NCBI GenBank assembly: GCA_021155205.1
Contig: JAJNPS010000052.1
Coordinates: forward strand, 186,001-250,000
Reading direction: 5' to 3'
Length of the DNA stretch: 64,000 bases
Origin: Rhodobacterales bacterium
GTDB taxonomy: Bacteria > Pseudomonadota > Alphaproteobacteria > Rhodobacterales > Rhodobacteraceae
Under the pieces are notes generated by a model, which saw only the letters and a program-made list of their open reading frames with translations, was not told the DNA's origin and searched no databases. The number at the start of each line of letters is the position of its first letter. The stretch's first letter is position 1. Below are positions 17,019-25,512 of this stretch, in pieces. A program made the position numbers and the translations under genes.

Positions 17019-17915
17019 ATGCCGCAAATCAGTTCCGTGATGCGCCGGGTCGTGCTTGGCACCTTGGTCAGCCTTGCGGCGGCTCACATGGCCAGCGGGT
17101 TTGAGTTTCCCGCGCGGGAACCAAGCCCCCTGACCGTCCGCCAGATCCACAGCGGCCACAGCCTGTCGGACGCCTATGGCAGCGCGCCCTGGCCGGGCCG
17201 CCTTGTGCTTGCGACCGACGCTATCTTGGGCCGAAGTTCCTACGATACCATTGCACGCTCGATCATCCCCGGATCACCGCTGGACTGGCGGTGGGAAAAC
17301 CCGACCGATCCGCCCGACGCGCGTCGCAACATCGCGGATTTCGAACTGCTGGTGACAACCGAGACCGTTCCCCTGACTGAAAACCCCGAATGGTTTTCGC
17401 AAGGCACGCTGACCTGGTTCGACCGCTGGGTGAACCTGGCGGGAACCAAGGGCAATGGCGGCAAGGGTGCCGAGGTGATGCTCTATTCGACCTGGGTCAG
17501 CTGGCGCGACGGCGGCGGGGACAACACCCCCTTCCGCACCCGGCTGGACCGCCAGGGTCGGCTTTGGGAACAGATGCAGGATCAGGGAAACGCCAATCGC
17601 CCCAAGGGCATGAAGCCGATCTACATGATCCCGGGCCATCGGCTGATGATGCGCATCTATGACGACATCGAGGCCGGGCGTGCCCCCGGCATGACATCCA
17701 TTTCCGATCTCTTCGGGGATGACATCCACGTCAACAATCTGGGGCAGTATGCGGTGACGGCGCTGGTCTATGCGACGATCTACCAGCGCGATCCGGCCGA
17801 ACTGCCCGACAAGCTTGCGCCAAAGGAGGACACGCTGACATCCGAACAGGCGCGCTATTTCAAGAAGATCGCCTGGGAGGTTGTCCGGGCCTATCCGAGG
17901 TCCGGTGTCCCTTGA
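17019..17915 (+). CDS. Secreted SGNH/GDSL-like protein
   Basis: A 298-residue protein with a signal peptide (about 1-27). A GHSLSDAYG segment near residues 46-54 matches block I of SGNH hydrolases, with Ser48 as the nucleophile and His in place of the usual Asp of GDS. The DDIHVNNLGQYA segment near 234-245 matches block V with the catalytic Asp/His. Such enzymes hydrolyse esters or modify glycans outside the cytoplasm. The oxyanion-hole Gly and Asn blocks are not obvious. It is monocistronic between lpdA and asd. The family call is by motif only. Confidence 0.65.
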   Translation: MPQISSVMRRVVLGTLVSLAAAHMASGFEFPAREPSPLTVRQIHSGHSLSDAYGSAPWPGRLVLATDAILGRSSYDTIARSIIPGSPLDWRWENPTDPPDARRNIADFELLVTTETVPLTENPEWFSQGTLTWFDRWVNLAGTKGNGGKGAEVMLYSTWVSWRDGGGDNTPFRTRLDRQGRLWEQMQDQGNANRPKGMKPIYMIPGHRLMMRIYDDIEAGRAPGMTSISDLFGDDIHVNNLGQYAVTALVYATIYQRDPAELPDKLAPKEDTLTSEQARYFKKIAWEVVRAYPRSGVP

Positions 17916-18073
17916 TGCTGCCCGGGCTCTGTTTCTCAAAACCGATAAGGAATTCATGCTGTTAATCCAGCATGGTAGCTGGAGGGGATGAGCTCAGCTT
18001 TCCCGCATGCGGCAAGACAGCCTCAAGCGCGCGGCAAGGAAGAGGACACCGGGCGGCAAAAGGCGATGGACTT

Positions 18074-18130
18074 GCAGGGCGGGATTAACCCCGCTGCGGC
18101 GCAAGACGGCGGGGTGAACCCCCGCCCTAC
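18074..18130. repeat. REP-like double-hairpin repeat, copy 2
   Basis: GCAGGGCGGGATTAACCCCG opens the unit and a GGCGGGGTGAACC arm running into CCCGCCCTAC closes it. It has the same two-arm layout as the copies at 14964 and 59928. It lies just past the 3' end of asd. Confidence 0.7.
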
Positions 18131-18139
18131 GCAAGGTTG

Positions 18140-19162
18140 TCACCCCTTCTTCAGCACCTTGCTGCCGAGCAACTCCGCGATCTGCACCGCGTTCAACGCG
18201 GCACCTTTGCGCAGGTTGTCGCTCACGATCCACATCGACAGGCCGTTTTCGATGGTGCTGTCCTCGCGGATGCGGCTGACATAGGTCGCGTATTCGCCGA
18301 CGCACTCAATCGGGGTGATGTAACCGCCGGGTTCGCGTTTATCGACAACCATCACGCCCGGCGCCTCGCGCAGGATGTCTTGCGCCTCTTGCCAGTCGAG
18401 CGGGTCCTCGAACTCGATGTTGACCGCCTCGGAATGGCCCACGAACACCGGCACGCGCACGCAGGTCGCCGTCACCTTGATCTTGGGATCAAGGATCTTC
18501 TTGGTCTCGGCGACCATCTTCCACTCTTCCTTGGTGAACCCGTCATCCAGGAACACGTCGATCTGCGGGATGACGTTGAAGGCGATCTGCTTGGGGAATT
18601 TCTTGGGTGCGACTTCCTGACCCACGACATAGATGCCCTTGGTCTGGTCCCACAGCTCGTCGATGCCCTCTTTGCCCGCGCCCGAGACAGACTGATAGGT
18701 CGAGACCACCACCCGCTTGATCCGCGCGCGGTCGTGCAGCGGCTTCAGCACCACCACCATCTGCGCGGTCGAACAGTTGGGGTTGGCGATGATCATCTTG
18801 TTCTTGTAGCCCATGATCGCGTCGGCATTCACCTCGGGCACGATCAGCGGCACCTGCGCGTCGTAGCGATAAAGGCTGGAATTGTCGATCACGACACAGC
18901 CCGCCGCCGCCGCCTTTGGCGCGTAGATCTTTGTCGCCTCGGACCCCACGGCGAACAGCGCAATGTCCCAGCCGGTGAAGTCGAAAGTGTCCAGATCGCG
19001 GGTCTTGACGGTCTTGTCGCCAAAGCTGATTTCCGTGCCCAGTGACTTGCGGCTGGCCAGCGCGGCGATCTCGTCCACCGGGAACTCGCGTTCCGCCAGG
19101 ATGTTCAGCATTTCGCGGCCCACATTGCCCGTGGCGCCCGCAACGACGACCTTATAGCCCAT
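18140..19162 (-). CDS. asd: Aspartate-semialdehyde dehydrogenase
   Basis: A 340-residue enzyme with the NADP-binding start VVVAGATGNVGREMLNIL, the catalytic cysteine in IIANPNCSTAQMV, and the substrate-binding STYQSVSGAGKEG and VPVFVGHSEAVNIE segments. It reduces aspartyl phosphate to aspartate semialdehyde for lysine, diaminopimelate, threonine and methionine synthesis in the cytoplasm. Length and motifs are those of the standard bacterial enzyme. It is transcribed away from the alpha-glucosidase gene, with a 253-bp shared upstream region. Confidence 0.96.
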   Translation of the reverse strand: MGYKVVVAGATGNVGREMLNILAEREFPVDEIAALASRKSLGTEISFGDKTVKTRDLDTFDFTGWDIALFAVGSEATKIYAPKAAAAGCVVIDNSSLYRYDAQVPLIVPEVNADAIMGYKNKMIIANPNCSTAQMVVVLKPLHDRARIKRVVVSTYQSVSGAGKEGIDELWDQTKGIYVVGQEVAPKKFPKQIAFNVIPQIDVFLDDGFTKEEWKMVAETKKILDPKIKVTATCVRVPVFVGHSEAVNIEFEDPLDWQEAQDILREAPGVMVVDKREPGGYITPIECVGEYATYVSRIREDSTIENGLSMWIVSDNLRKGAALNAVQIAELLGSKVLKKG

Positions 19163-19415
19163 CAGGGTTCTCCATTCGATAGCGGGGATGCCTTATCGGA
19201 TCGCCGGGTTCAGGGAAAGGGGCGATCAGGCGGGTTGGGCCAGCATGGGCCGCTCGCGGATCGGCAGATGCACGATGGCCGAGAACGCACCCACCCGTCT
19301 GGCGGACCCGGGACACCCGCCACAAGCGTCCAAGACGCTTTGAAAAATAACCTGTCCGACTGTATCGTTTTTGCAGAAACATGTCCCCGCGTGCGGGCGG
19401 CCACGGGGGGAATGC

Positions 19416-21041
19416 ATGCAGGACTGGTGGCGCGGATCGGTGACGTATCAGGTCTATCCGCGGTCGTTTCAGGATGATGACGGCAATGGCATCGGCGACC
19501 TGAAGGGGATCACCCGCCGCCTGCCGCATATTGCCAGCCTTGGCGTCGATGCGATCTGGCTCAGCCCAATCTTCACCAGCCCGCAGGCCGATATGGGCTA
19601 TGACATCTCGGACTATACCGACATCGACCCGCTGTTCGGAACGCTGGCCGATTTCGATGCGCTGATCGCAACCGCGCATGACCTGGGGCTCAAGGTCTTC
19701 ATCGACCAGGTGCTGAGCCATTCATCGGCGGAGCATCCTTTCTTCAGGGAAAGCCGACAGTCTCGCGACAATCCGCGCGCCGACTGGTACGTCTGGGCCG
19801 AGGCGCATCCCGAAGGCAGCCCGCCGACCAACTGGCTGTCGGTGTTCGGCGGTCCGGCATGGGAATGGGATACCCGGCGGCGGCAATACTACCTGCACAA
19901 CTTTCTGCCGTCGCAGCCCGATTTCAACTACCACAACCCGGCCGTTCAGGACTGGGCGCTGTCGGTGCTGCGGTTCTGGCTGGAACGCGGGATCGACGGG
20001 TTCCGGCTGGATACCGTCAACTACTTTTTCCACGACGCCAGACTGCGCGACAACGGCCCGCAGCCCTATGCCGAGGCCCTGCCGCCGGTGAATCCCTGCG
20101 ACATGCAGGATGGCGTCTATTCCAAGTCGCGCCCCGAAAACCTGAAATGGCTGGAACGCATCCGCGGGCTGCTGGATGAATACGACGCCCGCGCCACGGT
20201 GGGCGAGGTGGGGGATGCGCCCTATCGCGCGGTCAGGATCATGGCCGACTACACCACCGGCAAGCGGCTTCACATGGCTTACAGCTTCGACATGCTCGGA
20301 CCCGACTACAGTGCCAAACATTTCCGGTCCAGGATCGAGGGGTTTTTTACCGGCGCGCCGAAGGGCTGGCCGATGTGGGCGTTTTCCAACCATGACGTAA
20401 CGCGCCACGTGACGCGCTGGAGCGACCACGGGACGACGGACGCCATTGCGCGACAGGCAGCCTGCCTGCTTCTCAGCTTTGAAGGGTCCATATGTCTTTA
20501 TCAGGGCGAGGAACTGGGCCAACTGGAAACCGAGATCACGTTCCAAGAACTGACCGACCCGCCCGGCATCCGGTTCTGGCCCGACTACAAGGGACGCGAT
20601 GGCTGCCGTACACCGATGGTCTGGGATGCCTCGGCACTGGCCGGTTTCACCACGGGAACACCCTGGCTGCCGATCAAGCCACCCCAGCGCGAAAGGAATG
20701 TCGCCGACCAGATGGTCGATGACACCAGTGTCCTTGCCCACTATCGCCGCATGATCGCCTTTCGCCGCGCCACGCCCGCGCTGATCACAGGCAAGACCCG
20801 CTTTGTGGACCTGCCCGAACCGCTGCTGGCGTTCACGCGCGGCACCGGGACGGGGGCGGTGCTTGCCGTGTTCAACCTGTCGCCTGACCCCCACAATCTA
20901 CTGGTCGAAGGCCAGGCTGCGCTGACAGGTCCGGGCCTTGCCGCAGACCTTGCCGGACGCCGACTGTCGCTGGGACCGAACGCGGTGGCGTTTCTCAAGC
21001 CCACCGGAGATCAACCGATTTCTCTGCGCCACACGACCTGA
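19416..21041 (+). CDS. GH13 alpha-glucosidase
   Basis: A 541-residue glycoside hydrolase family 13 protein starting MQDWWRGSVTYQVYPRSFQD after a GGGGGGAA site. Conserved regions follow in order: DAIWLSPIFTSPQADMGYD, FIDQVLSHSS (region I), GFRLDTVNYF with the nucleophile Asp (region II), a general-acid Glu in ATVGEVGDAP (region III) and FSNHDVTR (region IV). It hydrolyses terminal alpha-1,4-linked glucose from oligosaccharides. There is no signal peptide, so it is cytoplasmic. No dedicated transporter genes are adjacent. Confidence 0.92.
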   Translation: MQDWWRGSVTYQVYPRSFQDDDGNGIGDLKGITRRLPHIASLGVDAIWLSPIFTSPQADMGYDISDYTDIDPLFGTLADFDALIATAHDLGLKVFIDQVLSHSSAEHPFFRESRQSRDNPRADWYVWAEAHPEGSPPTNWLSVFGGPAWEWDTRRRQYYLHNFLPSQPDFNYHNPAVQDWALSVLRFWLERGIDGFRLDTVNYFFHDARLRDNGPQPYAEALPPVNPCDMQDGVYSKSRPENLKWLERIRGLLDEYDARATVGEVGDAPYRAVRIMADYTTGKRLHMAYSFDMLGPDYSAKHFRSRIEGFFTGAPKGWPMWAFSNHDVTRHVTRWSDHGTTDAIARQAACLLLSFEGSICLYQGEELGQLETEITFQELTDPPGIRFWPDYKGRDGCRTPMVWDASALAGFTTGTPWLPIKPPQRERNVADQMVDDTSVLAHYRRMIAFRRATPALITGKTRFVDLPEPLLAFTRGTGTGAVLAVFNLSPDPHNLLVEGQAALTGPGLAADLAGRRLSLGPNAVAFLKPTGDQPISLRHTT

Positions 21042-21136
21042 ACCCGCATCATCTGGTGGCGGGCCTCGGCGTCGGTGCGGTCAAGGGCTAGACCCCTTGC
21101 CAAACCCCGCCTTTGCGTTTAACCCCGCGCCACGGT

Positions 21137-21213
21137 CGGAGCGTAGCGCAGTCTGGTAGCGCACCTGCTTCGGGAGCAGGGGGTCGGAGGTTCGAATCCT
21201 CTCGCTCCGACCA
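21137..21213 (+). tRNA. tRNA-Pro (CGG anticodon)
   Basis: A full cloverleaf can be drawn. The acceptor arm CGGAGCG pairs with CGCTCCG, the D arm is GCGC-AGTCTGGT-AGCGC, and the anticodon stem CCTGC/GCAGG carries loop TTCGGGA (anticodon CGG, reads CCG). The T arm is GGAGG-TTCGAAT-CCTCT. The 3' CCA is encoded. The DNA downstream holds mobile-element debris, as is common next to tRNA genes. Confidence 0.96.
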
Positions 21214-21393
21214 ATCATCCCCCTGAAATCATGAACAAAAGTACCATCCCTTGCAACTTCCTCCGGCGAAGTTGTGGGAACGGAAGGGAGCCAAAATCGC
21301 AGATTCGGCACCGAGAATCCCGAAACAAGCCCCGGACTGGCGTCACTCGCGCTCGACTTCTTTGGTTGCGGCTGCGGTGATGCGAGTGGCGGG

Positions 21394-21462
21394 TTTGACA
21401 CAGTGTGGTACGGTGTCACGACCACGCTTGGCGCCAACGTCGAGGTCCTCGTTCTGACTGGC
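21394..21462 (+). pseudogene. RTX/hemolysin-type repeat fragment
   Basis: An in-frame stretch reads FDTVWYGVTTTLGANVEVLV and then LTG. This resembles the DTV...LGANVENLVLTG unit of large RTX-type secreted proteins. Nothing upstream or downstream continues such a protein, and the similarity stops exactly where an IS21-type fragment on the other strand begins. It is best read as a short gene relic. The family assignment rests on one repeat unit. Confidence 0.45.
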
Positions 21463-21617
21463 CGCCTCGACGGCCTGCAGACCATCGTCCCGCACGCAGC
21501 TCAGGGTCTGGACCATCTGCCGATCGCCATCGTCACTGCCCTCCAGCTTGCGCCGGACGACGGCCATGGCCTGTGGCAGGATCAATGTCGCCTCACTTCG
21601 CGCAGCTCGATCAACTG
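21460..21617 (-). pseudogene. IS21-family transposase (IstA) C-terminal fragment
   Basis: Read leftward from about 21617, the frame gives ILPQAMAVVRRKLEGSDDGD and then RQMVQTL...DDGLQAVEAA. This looks like the C-terminal region of IS21-type IstA proteins (pattern DGDRQMV...DGLxAVEAA). The frame has no proper start, and the likeness ends at the junction with the RTX-like relic. It is a dead fragment between tRNA-Pro and fabB. Confidence is moderate because only about 50 residues remain. Confidence 0.5.
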
Positions 21618-21701
21618 ACGGTCAGGCCCCCTTCCCCCTTCCACCTTGCCCCCTCCCCCCACCTGCCCTAAACAGTCCCTAAGTCACTGAGGGAGACCCG
21701 C

Positions 21702-22931
21702 ATGCGTCGCGTCGTGATCACCGGGATGGGTATTGTGTCCTCCATCGGCAACAACGTCGCCGAGGTCGAAGCCAGCCTTCGCGCGGGAAAGTCCGGCATC
21801 GTGTTCGCCCCCGACTATGCCGAACACGGGTTCCGCTGCCGGGTGCATGGCCAGCCGAACATCGTGCTGGAAGACAATATCGACAAGCGCGACCTGCGCT
21901 TCATGGGCGACGGCGCGGCCTACACTTTCATCGCAATGGACCAGGCGGTGAAGGATAGCGGACTGGACGACAGCGACATTTCCAACGACCGCACCGGCAT
22001 CATCGTGGGGTCGGGCGGGCCGTCCACCAAGTCCTTTTTCCGCGCCCATAACATCGTGCGCGAAACCGGCAGCCCAAAACGGATGGGACCGTTCATGGTG
22101 ACAAAGGGAATGTCCTCCACCGTGTCCGCCTGCCTGGCCACGCCCTTCAAGATCAAGGGCGTGAACTATTCCATCACCTCGGCCTGCTCCACATCCGCCC
22201 ATTGCATCGGCAACGGGGTCGAACTGATCCAGATGGGCAAGCAGGACATCGTGTTTGCGGGCGGCGGCGAGGAACTGGACTGGACGCTGTCCTGCCTGTT
22301 CGACGCGATGGGGGCGATGTCATCGAAATACAACGACGCCCCCGAAACCGCATCCCGCACCTATGACGCCACGCGCGACGGGTTCGTCATCGCCGGGGGT
22401 GGCGGCACTGTGGTTCTGGAAGAACTGGAACATGCGCTGGCCCGGGGTGCCAAAATCTACGGCGAGGTCACGGGCTACGGCGCCACCTCCGACGGCTATG
22501 ACATGGTGGCCCCGTCGGGCGAAGGCGGCGAACGTGCGATGCGACTGGCCCTGGCGACGCTGCCGCAGGGGCGCAGGATCGACTATATCAACAGCCACGG
22601 CACCTCGACCCCCGTGGGCGACGTGACCGAGGTAGAGGCGATCCGCCGCGTGTTCGGACGCGGCTCCACCCCCCCCATCGCCTCCACCAAGTCGCTGACC
22701 GGCCATGCCCTTGGCGGCGCAGGCGTGTGGGAGGCGATCTATTCGCTGATCATGATGAACGGCGATTTCATCGCGGCTTCGGCCAACGTGACCACGCTGG
22801 ACCCGGCACTCGACCCTGCCGAGATCGTGACGACCCTGCGCACCGGCGTCAAACTGGACACCGTCCTGTCAAATTCCTTTGGCTTTGGCGGCACCAACGC
22901 CACCCTGGTCATGTCGAAATACCTCGCATAA
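21702..22931 (+). CDS. fabB: 3-oxoacyl-ACP synthase I
   Basis: A 409-residue condensing enzyme. It begins MRRVVITGMGIVSSIGNNVAEVEASL in the manner of FabB. The active-site Cys lies in ITSACSTSAHCIGNG, and the two His residues in INSHGTSTPVGD and SLTGHALGGAG. The protein ends with SNSFGFGGTNATLV. FabB elongates fatty acids and is needed for unsaturated chains together with FabA. fabI follows after 10 bp. fabA, the usual upstream partner in related bacteria, is not present; that position holds transposon debris. Confidence 0.94.
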   Translation: MRRVVITGMGIVSSIGNNVAEVEASLRAGKSGIVFAPDYAEHGFRCRVHGQPNIVLEDNIDKRDLRFMGDGAAYTFIAMDQAVKDSGLDDSDISNDRTGIIVGSGGPSTKSFFRAHNIVRETGSPKRMGPFMVTKGMSSTVSACLATPFKIKGVNYSITSACSTSAHCIGNGVELIQMGKQDIVFAGGGEELDWTLSCLFDAMGAMSSKYNDAPETASRTYDATRDGFVIAGGGGTVVLEELEHALARGAKIYGEVTGYGATSDGYDMVAPSGEGGERAMRLALATLPQGRRIDYINSHGTSTPVGDVTEVEAIRRVFGRGSTPPIASTKSLTGHALGGAGVWEAIYSLIMMNGDFIAASANVTTLDPALDPAEIVTTLRTGVKLDTVLSNSFGFGGTNATLVMSKYLA

Positions 22932-22941
22932 GGACACCGCC

Positions 22942-23730
22942 ATGGCCGATCTGCTAACGGGCAAGCGCGGGCTTGTCATGGGCGTTGCGAACGAACGGTC
23001 GATCGCCTGGGGGATTGCCGCCGCACTGGCGGCCGAGGGGGCCGAATTGGCCTTCAGCTATCAGGGCGAAGCGTTCGGCAAACGGGTGGAACCCCTGGCC
23101 GCATCCGTCGGATCCGACTTTCTCGTCCATGTGGATGTCACCAATGACGACAGCCTTGACGCCTGTTTCGCAGGCCTGAAAGCGCGCTGGGGCAGCATGG
23201 ATTTCCTGATCCATGCGATCGCCTTTTCCGACAAGACCGAACTGACGGGCCGCTTCATCAACACCTCGCGCGGGAATTTTGCCAATTCCCTGAACATCTC
23301 GTGCTTTTCCTTCATCGACGTGTCGCGCCGCGCGGCGGAACTGATGCCGGATGGCGGGTCGCTGATCACCCTGACCTTTCAGGGCTCCAACCGCGTTTCG
23401 CCCAATTACAACGTCATGGGCGTCGCCAAGGCGGCGCTGGAATCCGCCACCCGCTATCTGGCCAACGACCTCGGGCCCCAAGGTATCCGCGTCAACGCAA
23501 TCAGTCCCGGTCCGATGAAAACCCTGGCCGGGGCCGCCATCGGCGGCGCCCGCGCCACATTCCGCCATACCGAGGCCAACGCCCCCCTGCGTGCCAACGC
23601 CACGCTGGAGGCGATCGGCGGCACCGCCGTGTGGCTGTGCTCCGCCGGCGGTGCCTGCACGACGGGAGAGGTGGTGCATGTCGATGGCGGCTATCACGCG
23701 CTGGGATTCCCGCAGGCCGAAAACCTTTGA
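22942..23730 (+). CDS. fabI: Enoyl-ACP reductase (NADH)
   Basis: A 262-residue short-chain dehydrogenase-like reductase. GKRGLVMGVANERSIAWGIA is the FabI nucleotide-binding start. The catalytic Tyr-x6-Lys lies in NYNVMGVAKAALE, and AISPGPMKTLAGAAIGG is the substrate loop typical of FabI. It carries out the last reduction of each fatty-acid elongation cycle and is the target of triclosan-type inhibitors. It forms a tight operon with fabB and is followed by a strong terminator. Confidence 0.95.
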   Translation: MADLLTGKRGLVMGVANERSIAWGIAAALAAEGAELAFSYQGEAFGKRVEPLAASVGSDFLVHVDVTNDDSLDACFAGLKARWGSMDFLIHAIAFSDKTELTGRFINTSRGNFANSLNISCFSFIDVSRRAAELMPDGGSLITLTFQGSNRVSPNYNVMGVAKAALESATRYLANDLGPQGIRVNAISPGPMKTLAGAAIGGARATFRHTEANAPLRANATLEAIGGTAVWLCSAGGACTTGEVVHVDGGYHALGFPQAENL

Positions 23731-23742
23731 TGCCTTGGTGTT

Positions 23743-23766
23743 AAACTTAGCCTGATGGCTAAGTTT
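23743..23766 (+). terminator. Intrinsic-type terminator of fabBI
   Basis: A perfect 10-bp stem AAACTTAGCC / GGCTAAGTTT with a TGAT loop follows the fabI stop by 12 bp and ends in TTTT. It is symmetrical enough to work from either strand. Confidence 0.8.
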
Positions 23767-23830
23767 TGGCTTGCCGACTCGGGTTTTCCTCGGCCAAAGT
23801 CACAGAAATCCAAGCCAGGGGAGCCCGGCC

Positions 23831-24235
23831 ATGTCCCAGATGATGTTCGTCAACATTCCCGTCACCGACCTGAAACGGGCGCGGGCGTTCTATGAGGGCG
23901 TCGGGTTCACCATCAACGAGCAGTTTTCCGATGATACCGCCGCCTGTGTCGTCATTTCGGACACCAACTATCTGATGATCCTGACACGGGAAAAGTTCGC
24001 CTCCTTTGCCACCTTGCCGGTGGGCGATCCGTCAAAGGCCTGTTCCACCCTCATCGCGCTGTCGCAAGCCGACAAATCCGCTGTCGATGCCTTTGCCGCC
24101 AAAGCCCTGAAACACGGCGGGTCGGAACCGAAGCCGACCTCTAACCTTGGCTTCATGTACCAGCGCACCATCGCCGATCCCGACGGCAACACGTTCGAGC
24201 CGTTCTGGATGGACCCCGCCGCGATGCAGGGCTGA
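23831..24235 (+). CDS. VOC-family (glyoxalase-like) protein
   Basis: A 134-residue protein starting MSQMMFVNIPVTDLKRARAF after a GGGGAG site. The vicinal-oxygen-chelate pattern is visible: NIPVTDLKRARAFYEGVGF at the start, NYLMILTREKF in the middle and RTIADPDGNTFEPFWM near the end. The family includes glyoxalases, dioxygenases and resistance proteins. The usual metal-binding His/Glu set is incomplete by eye, so the substrate cannot be assigned. It stands alone after the fabBI terminator. Confidence 0.8.
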   Translation: MSQMMFVNIPVTDLKRARAFYEGVGFTINEQFSDDTAACVVISDTNYLMILTREKFASFATLPVGDPSKACSTLIALSQADKSAVDAFAAKALKHGGSEPKPTSNLGFMYQRTIADPDGNTFEPFWMDPAAMQG

Positions 24236-24531
24236 CCCGCGTCAGGCAAGTCCGACGGTTGCCGAGGCCACGAACCCTGCCGTCGCGTCGCCCGTCATCG
24301 CCACCACGCCGCGTCGCCGCGACACCATCGTCAGGTCGAACTGCAGCCCGCGATTCTGCAGGTTATCCTGTCGTGGGATTGAGCGTCAGTCATGTCATGC
24401 TCCCCTGGCGTTGCGGCACCTGCCAACGTTCCCCGGGACCGCGGATGTTGCCATGCGGTTTTTGCACGCGGCGCGCGAAAATCCGCCCGATGCCGACAAA
24501 GGCGGCAGATGTCCAGAGGAGCGAAGTGGAT
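24236..24531. other. 296-bp spacer
   Basis: No supported gene is seen. A leftward frame ending at 24242 (ending AGFVASATVGLA) is open for only about 40 residues without a good start, so it may be a gene relic. The right part precedes the CCA end of tRNA-Gly. Confidence 0.35.
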
Positions 24532-24605
24532 TGGAGCGGGCGGCGGGAATCGAACCCGCGTCTTTAGCTTGGAAGGCTAAGGTCTTACCATTACACAACG
24601 CCCGC
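24532..24605 (-). tRNA. tRNA-Gly (TCC anticodon)
   Basis: Read on the minus strand, the acceptor GCGGGCG pairs with CGCCCGC. The D loop is short (TAATGGTA), and the anticodon stem carries CTTCCAA (anticodon TCC, reads GGA). The T arm is GCGGG-TTCGATT-CCCGC. The 3' CCA is encoded at 24532-24534. Confidence 0.96.
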
Positions 24606-24804
24606 GCTGACGGAGCCATAGCATCGGTCGCGCGCGGCCTCAAGCCCGGCGGCTCTGATGGGGGATCGCGGCGGGATTCGCCCGAAATGGTTAATGCATT
24701 GCACGCCCGACAGCTGTCACAACGGATGCCATACACCTGGCATACGTTTCGCATACGCTTTGCACCCCCAGTTTTCGCAAGATTTTCTGATTAACAGCGC
24801 GTTC

Positions 24805-25456
24805 TCAATCGCTTACTGGCACGATCAGCTCTGCCCCTGACGCCCTGCCGGAATTGACCCGCGCATCAACCCGGAAGGGTTCTTTCAGCACGCCGGGGAC
24901 CGATGCGGTCATCAGGACCGCAGCACCATGTCCTGACTCTCCCAGCCACAGCGGCCCATCGGTTGTTCAAGAATGACCGGCTCGCGGTGATGCAACCCGG
25001 CCATTCCCGGCCCGGTCCCGGTCGAGACGATGGCCACCGTGTCAACGTCTTGCCAGCGCTGCCAGATGCCGGCAAGCGCCATCGGCTGACCGTCCCTCCG
25101 GGTAAAGTACCACGGCAGGCGCGCGCTCTTATCCCATTGGTTCCATTCATAAAAACCGGTTGCGGGGACAATGCAGCGGCGACTGCGGACGGCATCGAGA
25201 TTGGCTGGTTTGGTCGCCACCGTGTCAGCACGGGCATTGATGATCAGGGGGCTATCATCGGGACCTTGTACCAGGCCGGGATGAACCCCCACCGCATCGT
25301 GCGCAGCCGCCGCCCGCCATCCGATGTCACCACAGCGACGGCGTTCGTCGGGCAGAGGTTGGAGTTCGCACTGGGCGGCAGATCACTGCCGGGCACCGCC
25401 TCGAAAAGGTTGGCAATCGCTTCGTTCGGATGGGCGATGATGAAACGCCCGAACAT
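24805..25456 (-). pseudogene. SOS response-associated peptidase (SRAP/YedK-like), broken
   Basis: The whole family can be read across three frames. MFGRFIIAHPNEAIANLF to RWGFIPAWYK comes first. A shift near 25263 leads to GPDDSPLIINARADTVATKP through FYEWNQW to HHREPVILEQP. A second shift near 24964 leads to DGPLWLGESGHGAAVLM and the normal C-terminus RVNSGRASGAELIVPVSD. Besides two frameshifts, codon 2 is TTC (Phe), where the family has the catalytic Cys2 (MCGRF) that cross-links to abasic sites. The protein cannot work. A sequencing error would have to explain three independent lesions. Confidence 0.85.
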
Positions 25457-25512
25457 GTGCCAAAGGATGCCACGGGGCCAACCGTCAGGCCAGCCCCGGC
25501 GTGCGATTTATC

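Noticed and set aside
21274..21618. 114-codon plus-strand frame between tRNA-Pro and fabB
   Set aside because: Only a short RTX-like part looks like protein. The remainder is antisense of the IstA-like fragment, so it is not an intact gene.
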